Of a stretch of DNA of 64,000 nucleotides, positions 25,876 to 34,541 are shown one piece after another. Within the stretch, counting starts at the first letter, position 1. Each line of letters begins with the position of its first letter. The notes under the pieces were generated by a model that saw only the letters and a list, made by a program, of their open reading frames with translations, was not told the DNA's origin and did not search any database. Origin of the DNA: Pseudobdellovibrionaceae bacterium (GTDB lineage Bacteria > Bdellovibrionota > Bdellovibrionia > Bdellovibrionales > UBA1609); assembly GCA_020635075.1 (NCBI GenBank), contig JACKAM010000002.1, positions 1 to 64,000 of the forward strand. Reading direction: 5' to 3'. The position numbers and the translations under genes were made by a program.

Positions 25876-26355
25876 ATGAAAGCTATCGCACTTGTTTTGG
25901 CCCTGGGGTTGGGGACGACCGCTATGGCCTCCGAAAAAACCGAAACCATCAACACCACAGCCAGTGTGAGTGTCAACTCGCTCCGCTGTGTGATCGAGGC
26001 CGGTGGCCGCATTCCACAGGAGCAAAGAACATTCACCCGCTTAGGAGACCAGGGCTGGAGAAAACTCACTATCTTTCACGAACAAGAAGGCTCAATCGAG
26101 CTCACTCACGAACTCGCGCAAGCACTAGGCTGTGAACTCAACAGACTGGATCAAATTGTCGAAGACGCCCATATGTCGTTCGGCTTTGTTTTGGCAGCTC
26201 CACTAACCGTCGTAAAACATACGTCAGCCTCTAGATTGAATGGGCATGGTAAGTGTGTGGCGACCTACACGGAGTCCTTAACCATTGATGTCGGTCAGGG
26301 AATTGAACTCACCAGCCAAAAGGGCGAACTCCGGGAAGCTCAGGACTGTCTTTAA
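25876..26355 (+). CDS. Secreted protein of unknown function
   Basis: 159 residues with a clear signal peptide ending ATAMA-S near residue 19; AAAGGGGAACGTC precedes the ATG. The mature part has three cysteines (RCVIEAGG, GKCVATYT, QDCL) plus GCELN, suggesting disulfides, and mixed beta/alpha character. No family recognised. It lies directly after the methyltransferase gene, 107 bases apart, and directly before the inverted-repeat element. Confidence 0.7.
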   Translation: MKAIALVLALGLGTTAMASEKTETINTTASVSVNSLRCVIEAGGRIPQEQRTFTRLGDQGWRKLTIFHEQEGSIELTHELAQALGCELNRLDQIVEDAHMSFGFVLAAPLTVVKHTSASRLNGHGKCVATYTESLTIDVGQGIELTSQKGELREAQDCL

Positions 26356-26362
26356 GAGTAAC

Positions 26363-26619
26363 AACTGGAGCCCTCAATTGTGGAACCACAAAACCGTGCC
26401 CAAACTTTGTCCGGGAGTAGGTCCGAATGCCGAGCCATTTCCGGAAATCCGAATCCTCGCCGTCGCGCAGGGCGTATCCGAACTGCGGCAGCAAAGCTGA
26501 CGCAGTCCGAAGACGAGCCTGCGGCCGATAAGGCGTGTGAGGATTTGCGGAGAATGGTCGGTAAAGGACCGACTTCACTTATAAAGGCGTTTGTGGTTCC
26601 ACAGTTAAGGGAGCCAGTT
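26363..26619. repeat. 257-bp element with imperfect ~33-bp terminal inverted repeats (MITE-like or structured RNA)
   Basis: The left end (AACTGGAGCCCTCAATTGTG, then GAACCACAAAACCG) and the complement of the right end (AACTGGCTCCCTTAACTGTG, then GAACCACAAACG) agree over about 33 positions with six or so differences. Each end contains the near-palindrome TGTGG-AA-CCACA. The inside is richer in G+C than its surroundings and has a hairpin (CTGCG G CAGC AAA GCTG A CGCAG) and another (GTCGGT loop ACCGAC). It has no plausible gene and fills the gap between two genes. No clean target duplication was found, although TTTAA occurs outside both ends. Confidence 0.6.
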
Positions 26620-26627
26620 TTTAAAAG

Positions 26628-27656
26628 TTAATTTGGGGCGCGGGATACTCGGGACTTAAGCCATCTAATGTCATAGGTAATGGCTTCACCCCAAGTATCC
26701 TTAAGCCCATGCTTGACGAAAAAGTAAGAGAATAAATTCTCTCTTACATGCCACAGAAACTTGGGAGTGATACGGCTGAGCACCCAACGGCCCTTACGCC
26801 CAATGTCCCAGGCCATCCAGTCCTCACAGCAGCCCTCTGGTCCAAATCGAACCATTAGGAGCAATACGGCCATCACGCTTTTTTCCCGATGGAATTGTTC
26901 GGCCAAATGCCAAACCTCACCCCAATCCAAGTGACCGCCATAACGCTTAAGAAACAAAGCAATATCCCGCAGCCAAAAAAGCTTCAAAAAGGTGTGTTGA
27001 TGAGCCACATGATGGATGAGAAAAAACAATTCCTGCTCGAGGGTCAAATAGCGCAGGCCCGGAATCCCTGATTTGGTGGTCTGCCAAAACCACTTGGGAG
27101 GCTCCTCTGCGAACAACCGTCGGTGGATTTCGACCGTCACTTCCAGACCACCCACCTCTCCATGCCAAACATTTTTATGCGGAGACAAGATGTCATCAAG
27201 AGCCCGCGCAAAACGGCGCTCCATGAGGAACTGTATAGCGGCTTCAAAGTCGCCCCTGGGCAAAAGAAGATCTATGTCGGACTGAAAACGCTCACCCGTC
27301 TGGCCGTAAAGACGCTTTTGCAGAGATGCCCCTTTTAGAGGGACGACACTATGATTTCTTTCCTGCAAATAAACACCCAGATCTTCCAACAATTCCTGGT
27401 GGACTTGGTTGCGAAGAAACTGCATTTTCCAGTGACGACCAAATTCTTCGACCAAGTCGCCGGGCATACTAGGTTTAAGACGGGAGTAAAACAGTCCGGA
27501 CAATTGATGGGCTTGAATCAACCGATGGAGCCCCTGCCATTCCCGTGCATCGGGCACATAGTCCAAGCGCCTCTCGAGAACAAACTCCAGAGCCTTGGAG
27601 TAGAAATCATCCTCTGGGGGCCAAAGCCGATCAATGGTGTATCGATCCATATCCAT
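26628..27656 (-). CDS. PF14907-type uncharacterised nucleotidyltransferase
   Basis: 342 residues. The nucleotidyltransferase core is seen near 105-135: VVPLKGASLQKRLYG, then RFQSDIDLLLPRGDFEAAI with the catalytic Asp pair in SDIDLL. A later Glu/His stretch (VEIHRRLFAEE) supplies the third acidic residue. PF14907 proteins are repeatedly linked to HprK-like kinases and PqqD in RiPP loci; in pseudomycoidin biosynthesis, as I recall, such an enzyme elaborates the phosphorylated C-terminus. It may belong to the peptide locus despite the intervening 257-bp element. Start ATG 27654-27656; a second ATG lies 6 bases inside. Confidence 0.78.
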   Translation of the reverse strand: MDMDRYTIDRLWPPEDDFYSKALEFVLERRLDYVPDAREWQGLHRLIQAHQLSGLFYSRLKPSMPGDLVEEFGRHWKMQFLRNQVHQELLEDLGVYLQERNHSVVPLKGASLQKRLYGQTGERFQSDIDLLLPRGDFEAAIQFLMERRFARALDDILSPHKNVWHGEVGGLEVTVEIHRRLFAEEPPKWFWQTTKSGIPGLRYLTLEQELFFLIHHVAHQHTFLKLFWLRDIALFLKRYGGHLDWGEVWHLAEQFHREKSVMAVLLLMVRFGPEGCCEDWMAWDIGRKGRWVLSRITPKFLWHVRENLFSYFFVKHGLKDTWGEAITYDIRWLKSRVSRAPN

Positions 27657-27779
27657 TTGATTCTAGGACGAGGTTTTTTTAAATAGCAATAGCCGCAAAG
27701 AGCGAATCCTCGCCCGTTTCACGCAATTCAAAGAAATAACTATGTTTTTCACTTTGTAAATAATTTGACAAGCCCACGC

Positions 27780-28337
27780 CTAGGGCTGATTACCGGCCTC
27801 AGAAGCCCCACCAAAACGAACTTGAAAGCCCAAAGTGATAAGAAGAATGCGCCCTGGGTTTAGGCCAAAATAGTAGTCGTGACGAAGGGCATAGCTGGGT
27901 GAGATGGGAAGCTCGACGCCAAAGCCAAAATGCCACCCAGATGCTTGGAAGAAGGGGAATTCGGTGCCGTCCTGATCGGGTCTCTTGTACCTTGTGTAGT
28001 GAAGACCCAAGAGCCAATAGGGCTTAAAGCCCTGAAGTTCAATACTGGTAATGGTATTCTTGAGAGACACCCAGGCCGCCTGGTACTTACTCCCCGAGCC
28101 GTTCCCTCCAACCATGGTGAGCTCAGGACGAAAGGTTTCAAGGCCCGTTCCAATGCGCAGACCTCCAAGACCAAGGCTCTCGTGATATCCCGTCACATTT
28201 TGTGGCAGCATCACTCCGAGGATAGGGCTCATCTCCCAATGGGGGGATTCGTTGGTCTGTGCAATTGCCGGAAAGTGTAAAACGATTCCTGAAATCACGA
28301 GAATAAATGCGTACCAAGTGAAGTGCTTGAGTTTCAT
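27780..28337 (-). CDS. Probable outer-membrane beta-barrel protein
   Basis: 185 residues from ATG 28335-28337, giving signal peptide MKLKHFTWYAFILVISGIVLHFPAIAQ. The rest shows alternating hydrophobic and aromatic strands (GLGGLRIGTGLE, KPYWLLGLHYTRYK, WHFGFGVELPIS) and ends LGFQVRFGGAS, typical of small porin-like barrels. It starts one base after the stop of the upstream small gene, so the pair is one operon. Function unknown. Confidence 0.65.
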   Translation of the reverse strand: MKLKHFTWYAFILVISGIVLHFPAIAQTNESPHWEMSPILGVMLPQNVTGYHESLGLGGLRIGTGLETFRPELTMVGGNGSGSKYQAAWVSLKNTITSIELQGFKPYWLLGLHYTRYKRPDQDGTEFPFFQASGWHFGFGVELPISPSYALRHDYYFGLNPGRILLITLGFQVRFGGASEAGNQP

Positions 28338-28338
28338 A

Positions 28339-28650
28339 TTACCAGTCAAAGGACATGGCCAGGATAAGTCCCAGGCCCGCCCCTGCTCCATCTGCTTGCA
28401 GATCCTCAACATCCATTGGTTGATCGGCCACCTCTTTTAACGCCCCTGCAAAAACACCGAGGGCGATGGCCCCCATGGCCGACGACCAACGCGAGTGATC
28501 CTGACTGCGCAAAAATCCATAGCCGGCGGCAGTCACGACGGTGCTGATGACAACATGGTTTTTACGGTCTTCACCATCTAAGAATCCTTCACCCTTTGCA
28601 CCTAGACCAACAGCCATAAGCCAGGTCAGAACCAAGACTCGCATCCACAT
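28339..28650 (-). CDS. Small exported protein resembling YfiM/DUF2279
   Basis: 103 residues, signal peptide at about 1-20 (MRVLVLTWLMAVGLGAKG after a second Met). The rest has the layout of YfiM/DUF2279-like proteins: an early Asp/His segment (DRKNHVVIST), a central GALKEVAD, then DVEDLQADGAGAGLG. The family has no known function. It is translated just ahead of the barrel protein. Confidence 0.6.
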   Translation of the reverse strand: MWMRVLVLTWLMAVGLGAKGEGFLDGEDRKNHVVISTVVTAAGYGFLRSQDHSRWSSAMGAIALGVFAGALKEVADQPMDVEDLQADGAGAGLGLILAMSFDW

Positions 28651-28732
28651 ATTTCAAGACTATAGGTGACGATCCCTGTGCTGCAACCCCGAAGTTATTC
28701 TCATGAGTCGCCGGCTCTAGTATAATGAACAA

Positions 28733-29302
28733 ATGAGGCTTTTCTCTCCACACATACATCCTATGTGGCTTTGCTTTATTATGGTTGGCCTGTTTTTACC
28801 TGGCACAGGAGAGGCCGCATCTCGACGGAAGTCTATTCTGAATGTTAACAGCCACTACACCAGCTATACGGATCTCAAATTATCGGGTGGTGAAGAAGTC
28901 CTTATTGAACCAGCCTTGGCTGTAGAGTTGGACTTCCGCGTGTCAGGCCCCTTTTCGCTGATTCTGGGTGGAAGCCAGGCGGTCGACAGTTTGAGAACCG
29001 ATTACGGGCTTGGCATTCGCGTGGATGTACCAGGTTTTTTTCTTCTCGGCGGCTCTCCCAGAGATTTGAGGCGAGCAATGAAGAATTACCCAGTTAACAC
29101 CTCAATTTACTATATCTCCAGCGTGACGACGATTAAGGCCGCCAACACTCCAGATGTGAGATCCGTCACCGGCACCTATGGTTTTACCATTGATATTTTT
29201 CTGTTTAATAAAGTGGCCTATTGGACCAATCACGTTTCCGTGTACACACTCCAAGGCAACAGCTTTCTGGCTCTAGGATCGGGTTTGGGAGCTCAGTTCT
29301 AA
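28733..29302 (+). CDS. Secreted, probably barrel-forming, protein of unknown function
   Basis: 189 residues with a signal peptide ending near GEAAS (about 29). Repeated short amphipathic strands (LAVELDFRVSGPFSLILGG, SIYYISSVTTIKA, SGLGAQF at the C-terminus, which ends in Phe) suggest an outer-membrane barrel. No family recognised. Divergent from the DUF2279-like gene. Confidence 0.65.
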   Translation: MRLFSPHIHPMWLCFIMVGLFLPGTGEAASRRKSILNVNSHYTSYTDLKLSGGEEVLIEPALAVELDFRVSGPFSLILGGSQAVDSLRTDYGLGIRVDVPGFFLLGGSPRDLRRAMKNYPVNTSIYYISSVTTIKAANTPDVRSVTGTYGFTIDIFLFNKVAYWTNHVSVYTLQGNSFLALGSGLGAQF

Positions 29303-29352
29303 CCTGAACAAGTTCTCAATGGCCCCGAGGGGGCGGCGCCTACCTGCAGGCC

Positions 29353-29946
29353 CTATTGGTTTTCCTGAGTCTGAGGGGTGTCTTTTTTGTCCACAATGTC
29401 TTTGAAATACTCTAAAGCCTGAGGGGAGTCCCACTTATCAACGCCGGCGATCTTGCGAATCAAGGTGTTGTCGTAGCCAAGAATATAAGATTCGGGCAAA
29501 ACCTGAGTCCCATAAAGATCGGCAACCTTTTGATCTTTGTCCCACATCACCTTGATGTTGGGATCATCTGCCTTGAAGGCCTTGATAAAGGCCTTCAGTT
29601 CATCAAGTGTGTTGTCAGCACTGATGGCCAAGAGAATAATATCTCCCTTAAATTCGCGAATGAGATTCATGAGAGAGGGAAACTCCTCAACACAGGGTTC
29701 GCACCAGGTCGCCCAAAAACTGACAATAACAACTTTGTCTTTAAGGGCCGACAACTGAATCGGTTCACCAGCAAGGGTATTGAGTGTGAAATCGGGAACA
29801 CCCTTTTTCTCCATTTGGTTGAGTTTCTGCGTTCCTTCTGGAGGGCGGGACCCTTGCATGAGAAACTCCTGGTACTTCCACCAGCCTAGACCCATCAATC
29901 CGCCAACCAGTACAACGGCTAGTATTCCTTTTACAGCATGAGACAT
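29353..29946 (-). CDS. TlpA/ResA-like thioredoxin-fold protein
   Basis: 197 residues. An N-terminal membrane anchor (residues 7-22) exports the domain to the periplasm. The thioredoxin core reads PDFTLNTLAGEPIQLSALKD, then VSFWATWCEPCVEEFPSL with the redox pair C82/C85 in a CEPC motif, and VLPESYILG containing the cis-proline loop. It would reduce disulfides, for instance in cytochrome c maturation or envelope proteins. No cytochrome genes are close by. Confidence 0.88.
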   Translation of the reverse strand: MSHAVKGILAVVLVGGLMGLGWWKYQEFLMQGSRPPEGTQKLNQMEKKGVPDFTLNTLAGEPIQLSALKDKVVIVSFWATWCEPCVEEFPSLMNLIREFKGDIILLAISADNTLDELKAFIKAFKADDPNIKVMWDKDQKVADLYGTQVLPESYILGYDNTLIRKIAGVDKWDSPQALEYFKDIVDKKDTPQTQENQ

Positions 29947-30074
29947 TTTTTAGCTCTCCCCGCTTCCATCGATTTCACATGGAATCTCACTTCATTTGCT
30001 TCTATTCTATTAGCGAGAAATGACAAGAAGTACCTTTGCTGTCCTACAGCAAAACAGATGTTTGAGAGGCTTAG

Positions 30075-31085
30075 TTGGATATTTTAGTCACAGGTGCCGC
30101 CGGATTCATTGGTTCAGCCATCACTCGAAAGCTTCTCGATCGGGGCGATAGCGTCCTGGCTGTGGACAACCTAAGCCCCTACTACGATGTCCAGTTGAAG
30201 AGAGATCGGCTGAGCCTTTTATCGGGTCACTCTGAGTTTAAGTTCCTAGAGATGGACGTCGCTCATCAATCGGAGTTTCACCAGGCCTATAGGGAGTTTT
30301 CCCCTCATGTGGTGGTTCATCTGGCCGCACAACCGGGAGTCCGCTACTCCATTGAACACCCAGAGGAGTACATTCACTCCAATATTGGTGGCTTTTTCTC
30401 CGTCCTTGAGACTTGTCGCCAGGAAAAATGCCGACACTTGGTTTTTGCCTCTTCAAGTAGTGTTTATGGTGCCAACACCAAGATGCCCTACTCGGTTCAT
30501 CAGGGAACAGAGCATCCCTTGTCTCTGTACGCGGCCACCAAAAAATCAAATGAGATGATGGCTCACAGTTATGCCCATCTCTACCGCCTGCCCTGCACAG
30601 GGTTGCGGTTCTTCACTGTCTACGGTCCGTGGGGGCGCCCCGATATGGCAGCCTTTACCTTCGCGAGAAAAATCCTCGCTGGCGAGCCCATTGAGGTCTT
30701 CAACGAAGGCCATCACCATCGGGATTTTACCTACATTGACGACGTCACTGAGGCTCTGACCCGGATCGTGGACCGCCCACCAGTGACCAATCCCCTGTGG
30801 TCGGGAGAGTTTCCTGATCCGGGGACTAGTCTCGCACCTTACAAGATCTACAATATTGGCAACCACTCTCCCGTGCTCCTTTCTGACTTCATTACAATCT
30901 TGGAGAAGCTTCTGGGGCGCAAGGCTGTGCGTCAACTTAAGGGCCTCCAACCTGGAGACGTTCCCGACACCTATGCTGATGTGGAAGATCTGCAATTAGA
31001 CTTTGAGTTCAAGCCCAACACCCCTCTGGAAGAGGGTTTGGCCTCATTTGTTGCGTGGTATCAGAAGTACTTTAAAATCTCCTAA
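30075..31085 (+). CDS. UDP-glucuronate 4-epimerase-like NAD-dependent epimerase
   Basis: 336 residues starting at TTG 30075 with AGAGG 5 bases upstream. NAD-binding GAAGFIG at 7-13, DNLSPYYDVQLKRDRL at 31-46 (typical of UDP-GlcA epimerases), FASSSSVYG at 124-132, catalytic Y152-x3-K156 (YAATK), and the family's RFFTVYGPWGRPDMA. It would interconvert UDP-glucuronate and UDP-galacturonate for cell-surface glycans. It is separate from the main polysaccharide locus by 12 kb. Confidence 0.86.
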   Translation: MDILVTGAAGFIGSAITRKLLDRGDSVLAVDNLSPYYDVQLKRDRLSLLSGHSEFKFLEMDVAHQSEFHQAYREFSPHVVVHLAAQPGVRYSIEHPEEYIHSNIGGFFSVLETCRQEKCRHLVFASSSSVYGANTKMPYSVHQGTEHPLSLYAATKKSNEMMAHSYAHLYRLPCTGLRFFTVYGPWGRPDMAAFTFARKILAGEPIEVFNEGHHHRDFTYIDDVTEALTRIVDRPPVTNPLWSGEFPDPGTSLAPYKIYNIGNHSPVLLSDFITILEKLLGRKAVRQLKGLQPGDVPDTYADVEDLQLDFEFKPNTPLEEGLASFVAWYQKYFKIS

Positions 31086-31188
31086 ATTCCCCGACTTTTG
31101 GATTGCTCTTGTGATCATTCGCGCCTAGCTTGGATGAGTCTAAAACAAACCAATTCATTCACGATGACGACGATGAGAGGGGGATTCT

Positions 31189-31752
31189 GTGAAATCATTG
31201 GCTAAGTTTGTAATGTCGGCCGCTGCAATTGCTGTGTTGGCTGGTTGTTCGACTCTTTCCAAAGAGCAGTGTGAAATGGGTGACTGGCATGAAATCGGTC
31301 GCATGGACGGGTCCAAGGGGTATGAAATGGCTCGCTTCCAACAACACGTCAAGGCCTGTGGCGAATACGGCGTTACCCCCAGCCGCGAAGTCTACACTAA
31401 AGGTCGCGATGTTGGTTTGACCACCTACTGTACGCCAGAAAATGGAATGACAGTTGGCCGTAATGGCAGTGCCTACAAGAATGTCTGCCCAGCCAATTTG
31501 GAGCGCTTGTTCCTGAAGAAATACAAGATCGGTAAGGAGATGTACGACATCGATTCTCAGATTAAGCAAATCGACTACGACATTGAAAGCATCGACGGCC
31601 AGTTTGACAACGCCAAGTTGTCCAGCAGCGATCGCTCTCGCCTACGTAGCGACCAGCGCCGCTTGGAAAGAGAGAAGGACCGCCTGCAAAAGCGTCTCAC
31701 CATGATCGAAATGAAAGAGATGGTGACTGAGACAATTCAAGAAAAGAACTGA
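31189..31752 (+). CDS. DUF2799-like lipoprotein
   Basis: 187 residues from GTG 31189. Lipobox VLAGC ends the signal peptide with Cys at about 20. The sequence STLSKEQCEMGDWHEIGRMD and GYEMARFQQHVKAC, then NGSAYKNVCP, fits DUF2799 lipoproteins. The last 70 residues form a charged coiled coil (SQIKQIDYDIESI to RLQKRLTMIE). Function of the family is unknown. A strong hairpin terminator follows. Confidence 0.8.
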   Translation: MKSLAKFVMSAAAIAVLAGCSTLSKEQCEMGDWHEIGRMDGSKGYEMARFQQHVKACGEYGVTPSREVYTKGRDVGLTTYCTPENGMTVGRNGSAYKNVCPANLERLFLKKYKIGKEMYDIDSQIKQIDYDIESIDGQFDNAKLSSSDRSRLRSDQRRLEREKDRLQKRLTMIEMKEMVTETIQEKN

Positions 31753-31776
31753 TCTTCTAGGAATGAGTCAGCAAAT

Positions 31777-31812
31777 AAAAACCGAAGGCATTTACGTCTT
31801 CGGTTTTTTATT
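31777..31812. terminator. Bidirectional rho-independent terminator
   Basis: AAAACCGAAG, a 10-base loop, then CTTCGGTTTTTT form a stem of about 10 bp with a T run on the plus side and A run on the other. It lies between the convergent DUF2799-like and HEXXH genes and can serve both. Confidence 0.8.
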
Positions 31813-31814
31813 CC

Positions 31815-32621
31815 TTACTGATGCTGATGATTATAGCTCATCGCCCCCATCACCTCCAGCATGATGTCTGGGTCTTCAAACTCACCTTTCAGCATCCTGC
31901 TTAAAATGTCTGGAGAGTCTTGCTTCCAAAATCGATAGCCCAGAACTCCGAACGCGTGAGGGTCACTGGCCCAGATCATTGAGTTAATGTGAGTTTCATA
32001 ATCCAGCTTCTTGCCTGGCCACAGAGCTAAAACCTCAGCCCGTTCTTTATCGGCCATGGTTTCAATCTGAACATTATAGGCTATGAACTCACTGGTGGCG
32101 TGGGCCATGTGAAAGCCCCTTTGAACACTCATAATGTGATGGTAGCGGTGCGATACCTCGTGAGTGACGACCGATGTGTGGTACTCGTAATTGATTGGCA
32201 ATGAGTCAAACACCTTCCGCGACATCAAGTAATCAGTGCCCCAAGAGGACATTTCAATCTTCTCATTTTCACGGTTATAGAGCCCATAGACCCTTTGCCA
32301 CTCAACGATTTCGCCCTTGTCATTCTTGATAGGGTTGAGGACTTCTTCCTTGAACTCCACTTCAATTTTTTGGCCATTGGAATCAAAGCCAAATTGATCG
32401 AAAAAGCTCTGAGCCCGCTTAATCCCTTCGCAGGCAATCGTCAGATCCATAGGGTTCAAATAGATGACATTGACGTAGGACAAGCCACAATTGCCTGTTC
32501 GCTTCTCCATTGTCGGCCGAATAGCGGAAGACTGAATTTGGATAAGGGCAAAGGCATGCCCACCCATTAGAAGGATTAAAACCAATGACGTTATCTCTAT
32601 TAAAGCTCTTAAAACCCTCAT
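31815..32621 (-). CDS. Secreted HEXXH protein, putative zinc metallopeptidase
   Basis: 268 residues, signal peptide ending near HAFA (residue 25). Zinc-type motif H154-E155-V-S-H158 (VVTHEVSHRYHH), followed about 20 residues later by SEFIAYN whose E178 could be a third ligand as in gluzincins. Two cysteines (C45, C64) may pair. I do not recognise a named family with confidence. A secreted protease is plausible; the substrate is unknown. Confidence 0.65.
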   Translation of the reverse strand: MRVLRALIEITSLVLILLMGGHAFALIQIQSSAIRPTMEKRTGNCGLSYVNVIYLNPMDLTIACEGIKRAQSFFDQFGFDSNGQKIEVEFKEEVLNPIKNDKGEIVEWQRVYGLYNRENEKIEMSSWGTDYLMSRKVFDSLPINYEYHTSVVTHEVSHRYHHIMSVQRGFHMAHATSEFIAYNVQIETMADKERAEVLALWPGKKLDYETHINSMIWASDPHAFGVLGYRFWKQDSPDILSRMLKGEFEDPDIMLEVMGAMSYNHQHQ

Positions 32622-32789
32622 AAATGCCCCTTATCAATGTTGTTGGCTCATGGAGAAAGATTCTTGTTACCCGATGGCCCTTGATAATTCACCTAAGACG
32701 CCTTGCGCAAACGGCGACATCTGCCCAGCTGTCATTTTGAAATTATTATAGTAAAATCAGAGGTTTGGATAACTTTGGCGGAGAATGAC

Positions 32790-33533
32790 CTATAAACGAC
32801 TCTTATAGTGACCGCGAATCTTCCACAGCTCCAAGGGTGCCCTGAGAAAATCGATAAACTTGACTCGGCTGCCTTCCACATCGACCCACCGATGAAGAGG
32901 TAATTCATAAATAATTTCAATACCTTGGCTCTTGTAAATGGGCGTCCCTAGGATGCGAAAAAGTAGCTCCACATCAAACAGCCAGCGAGACAAGAAGGGC
33001 TGTGCAAATATGGCGGCCGCCAATTCACGACGGACGATTTTGGCTCCACACTGGGTATCGTAGACGGGGAGGCTAAGAGCTAAGCTGGCAAAGGTGGCGA
33101 ACACGCGGCCTGAATAATGGCGGTACCAGTGACGTACGATTTGAGCCCCTAAGCGAAGAATTCGGGCACCCATGATCATGGACAAGTAAGGCCTCTCTTT
33201 TACCGTGCGCCTGAAGTAAGGGATCTCATTTAGTGGAGTGGCTAGATCGGCATCCCAGTATCCAACCCATTCGCAGTCGGTTTCATCAAGGAGCTTAAGT
33301 ACCCCCTCGCGTACACTTTCGGCCTTACCACGATTTTGCTGACGATCAACATAGGAAATCAATGGTGACTTTTGAGCCATGTCCTCAAGGATACGGCCTG
33401 TTTCGTCCCAGCTGCCGTCATTTACAAAGCAAAAAAGGGTGTCCTCACCCTCTCTTTGCAGAAACTCCAGAAATGCCTTTTGATCGAGGCGCTTGGCCTC
33501 GTTGTAGCAAGGAACGACTATGCCTAGTTTCAT
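32790..33533 (-). CDS. Family 2 glycosyltransferase, dolichyl-phosphate-sugar synthase-like
   Basis: 247 residues: LGIVVPCYNEAKRL, FVNDGSWDETG, NRGKAESVREGV, and GYWDADLATPLNEIPYF, where DAD binds metal. The pattern TQCGAKIVRRELA near 175 is typical of polyprenyl-phosphate mannose/glucose synthases. No C-terminal membrane segments are present. It starts 6 bases after the VWA lipoprotein gene stops, so it may be the last gene of the gliding cluster transcript. Confidence 0.85.
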   Translation of the reverse strand: MKLGIVVPCYNEAKRLDQKAFLEFLQREGEDTLFCFVNDGSWDETGRILEDMAQKSPLISYVDRQQNRGKAESVREGVLKLLDETDCEWVGYWDADLATPLNEIPYFRRTVKERPYLSMIMGARILRLGAQIVRHWYRHYSGRVFATFASLALSLPVYDTQCGAKIVRRELAAAIFAQPFLSRWLFDVELLFRILGTPIYKSQGIEIIYELPLHRWVDVEGSRVKFIDFLRAPLELWKIRGHYKSRL

Positions 33534-33539
33534 CAGCTC

Positions 33540-34541
33540 TTATGGTGCTTCCAATAATGCTGGGACAAATGTCACCTCAAGCTCAGTGCCCGCAGGCTGT
33601 TCTTCAAGTGCCAGCGAAGGTCCCAGGTTAATTCCCACGCGACCAGGATCATAACTCCATCCCGCATCCACGTCTTCTTCAATAATCTGGGTACCGTACT
33701 TCACTTGAATGGTCTTCACAACCGGGATTTGCTTCATGGGAATAAACATACCCACTCTGCGGACCAAGTCATCGCCAATCGCCGCCAGACGCTGACCATA
33801 ATCAGGGGCGCAGAGGCTAAAAGAAATGCCCTTGGTCATATGGAGAAATTCCTCAATCTTAAGTGGGGTCTCTCCTGAATCATCCCGGTCACAGTTTTTT
33901 TCCGATGAAGGAATGATCACTCCATAGGAAATGACCTTTTCCCGATCCCAGTCCTTGAGATTCATTAGGAAATTATAGGTGTCGGGAGCCTGATAGTCAC
34001 TTTGATCGACGGCATCGGTTACGAAGACCAGGGCCAAATAGGCTTCAGGACGGTAAAAGCCTTTATTACTGCCACTCAGGTTAGGCTCCGATAGGGCATC
34101 AATCGTCGGCTTAAATACGCTTTCTGTTCCCGACCCGCTGGTTCCAACGATCAAATTATTGCGCAGGCGAATCAATCCGTCTGGAGTGTTCTTGTCGACG
34201 AAGTTAGGAAAGCCCCGAAGCGTTCCAGAAGTTGAAAATCCAAAATCTGTGGTCGTTACCCCAATGTGATAATCGAGAATCTGAGTTTTTCCCAGTCCCG
34301 ATGTAAACAGGTCAATGTTGGTAGCGAGGTTTGTTTGATGCCCTCCCATACTTCCCGAGTCATCAACGACAAAGAGAATGTCCACTGTCGGCTTGAATAT
34401 CAACTTAATGTCACCAACAGAGTCCTTCACCTTTGACGCCGGATCGGGCCTTGGAATCAAGAACTTGCTCGTTGGTGGGCTACAGGCAAAGCCAATAGCC
34501 ATCAGGCCTAAACAAAGTAGAGCTTGTGAGATCCTTCTCAC
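33540..34541 (-). CDS. VWA-domain lipoprotein (paralogue 1)
   Basis: 333 residues from GTG 34539-34541, which overlaps the previous stop (GTGA) and has GGAGG 6 bases upstream. Lipobox GFAC gives Cys20. The VWA domain shows an intact MIDAS start D60-x-S62-x-S64 (VVDDSGSM) and a TDAVDQSDY strand. It shares long stretches with the second VWA gene (TPDGLIRLRNNLIVGTSGSG, then VFKPTIDALSEPNLSGSN), so they are paralogues. As the tenth gene of the gliding cluster it may act at the outer membrane as a metal-dependent adhesion or scaffold protein; that role is inference. Confidence 0.83.
   Translation of the reverse strand: MRRISQALLCLGLMAIGFACSPPTSKFLIPRPDPASKVKDSVGDIKLIFKPTVDILFVVDDSGSMGGHQTNLATNIDLFTSGLGKTQILDYHIGVTTTDFGFSTSGTLRGFPNFVDKNTPDGLIRLRNNLIVGTSGSGTESVFKPTIDALSEPNLSGSNKGFYRPEAYLALVFVTDAVDQSDYQAPDTYNFLMNLKDWDREKVISYGVIIPSSEKNCDRDDSGETPLKIEEFLHMTKGISFSLCAPDYGQRLAAIGDDLVRRVGMFIPMKQIPVVKTIQVKYGTQIIEEDVDAGWSYDPGRVGINLGPSLALEEQPAGTELEVTFVPALLEAP

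Noticed and set aside
22009..27656. A lasso-peptide gene cluster
   Set aside because: YxxP leader, PqqD, HprK-like and nucleotidyltransferase genes fit, but there is no asparagine-synthetase-like cyclase and no transglutaminase-like leader protease; a radical SAM enzyme is present instead.
29303..29352. A terminator between the secreted protein and TlpA-like genes
   Set aside because: Only a short CCCC/GGGG pairing without a T run is visible.
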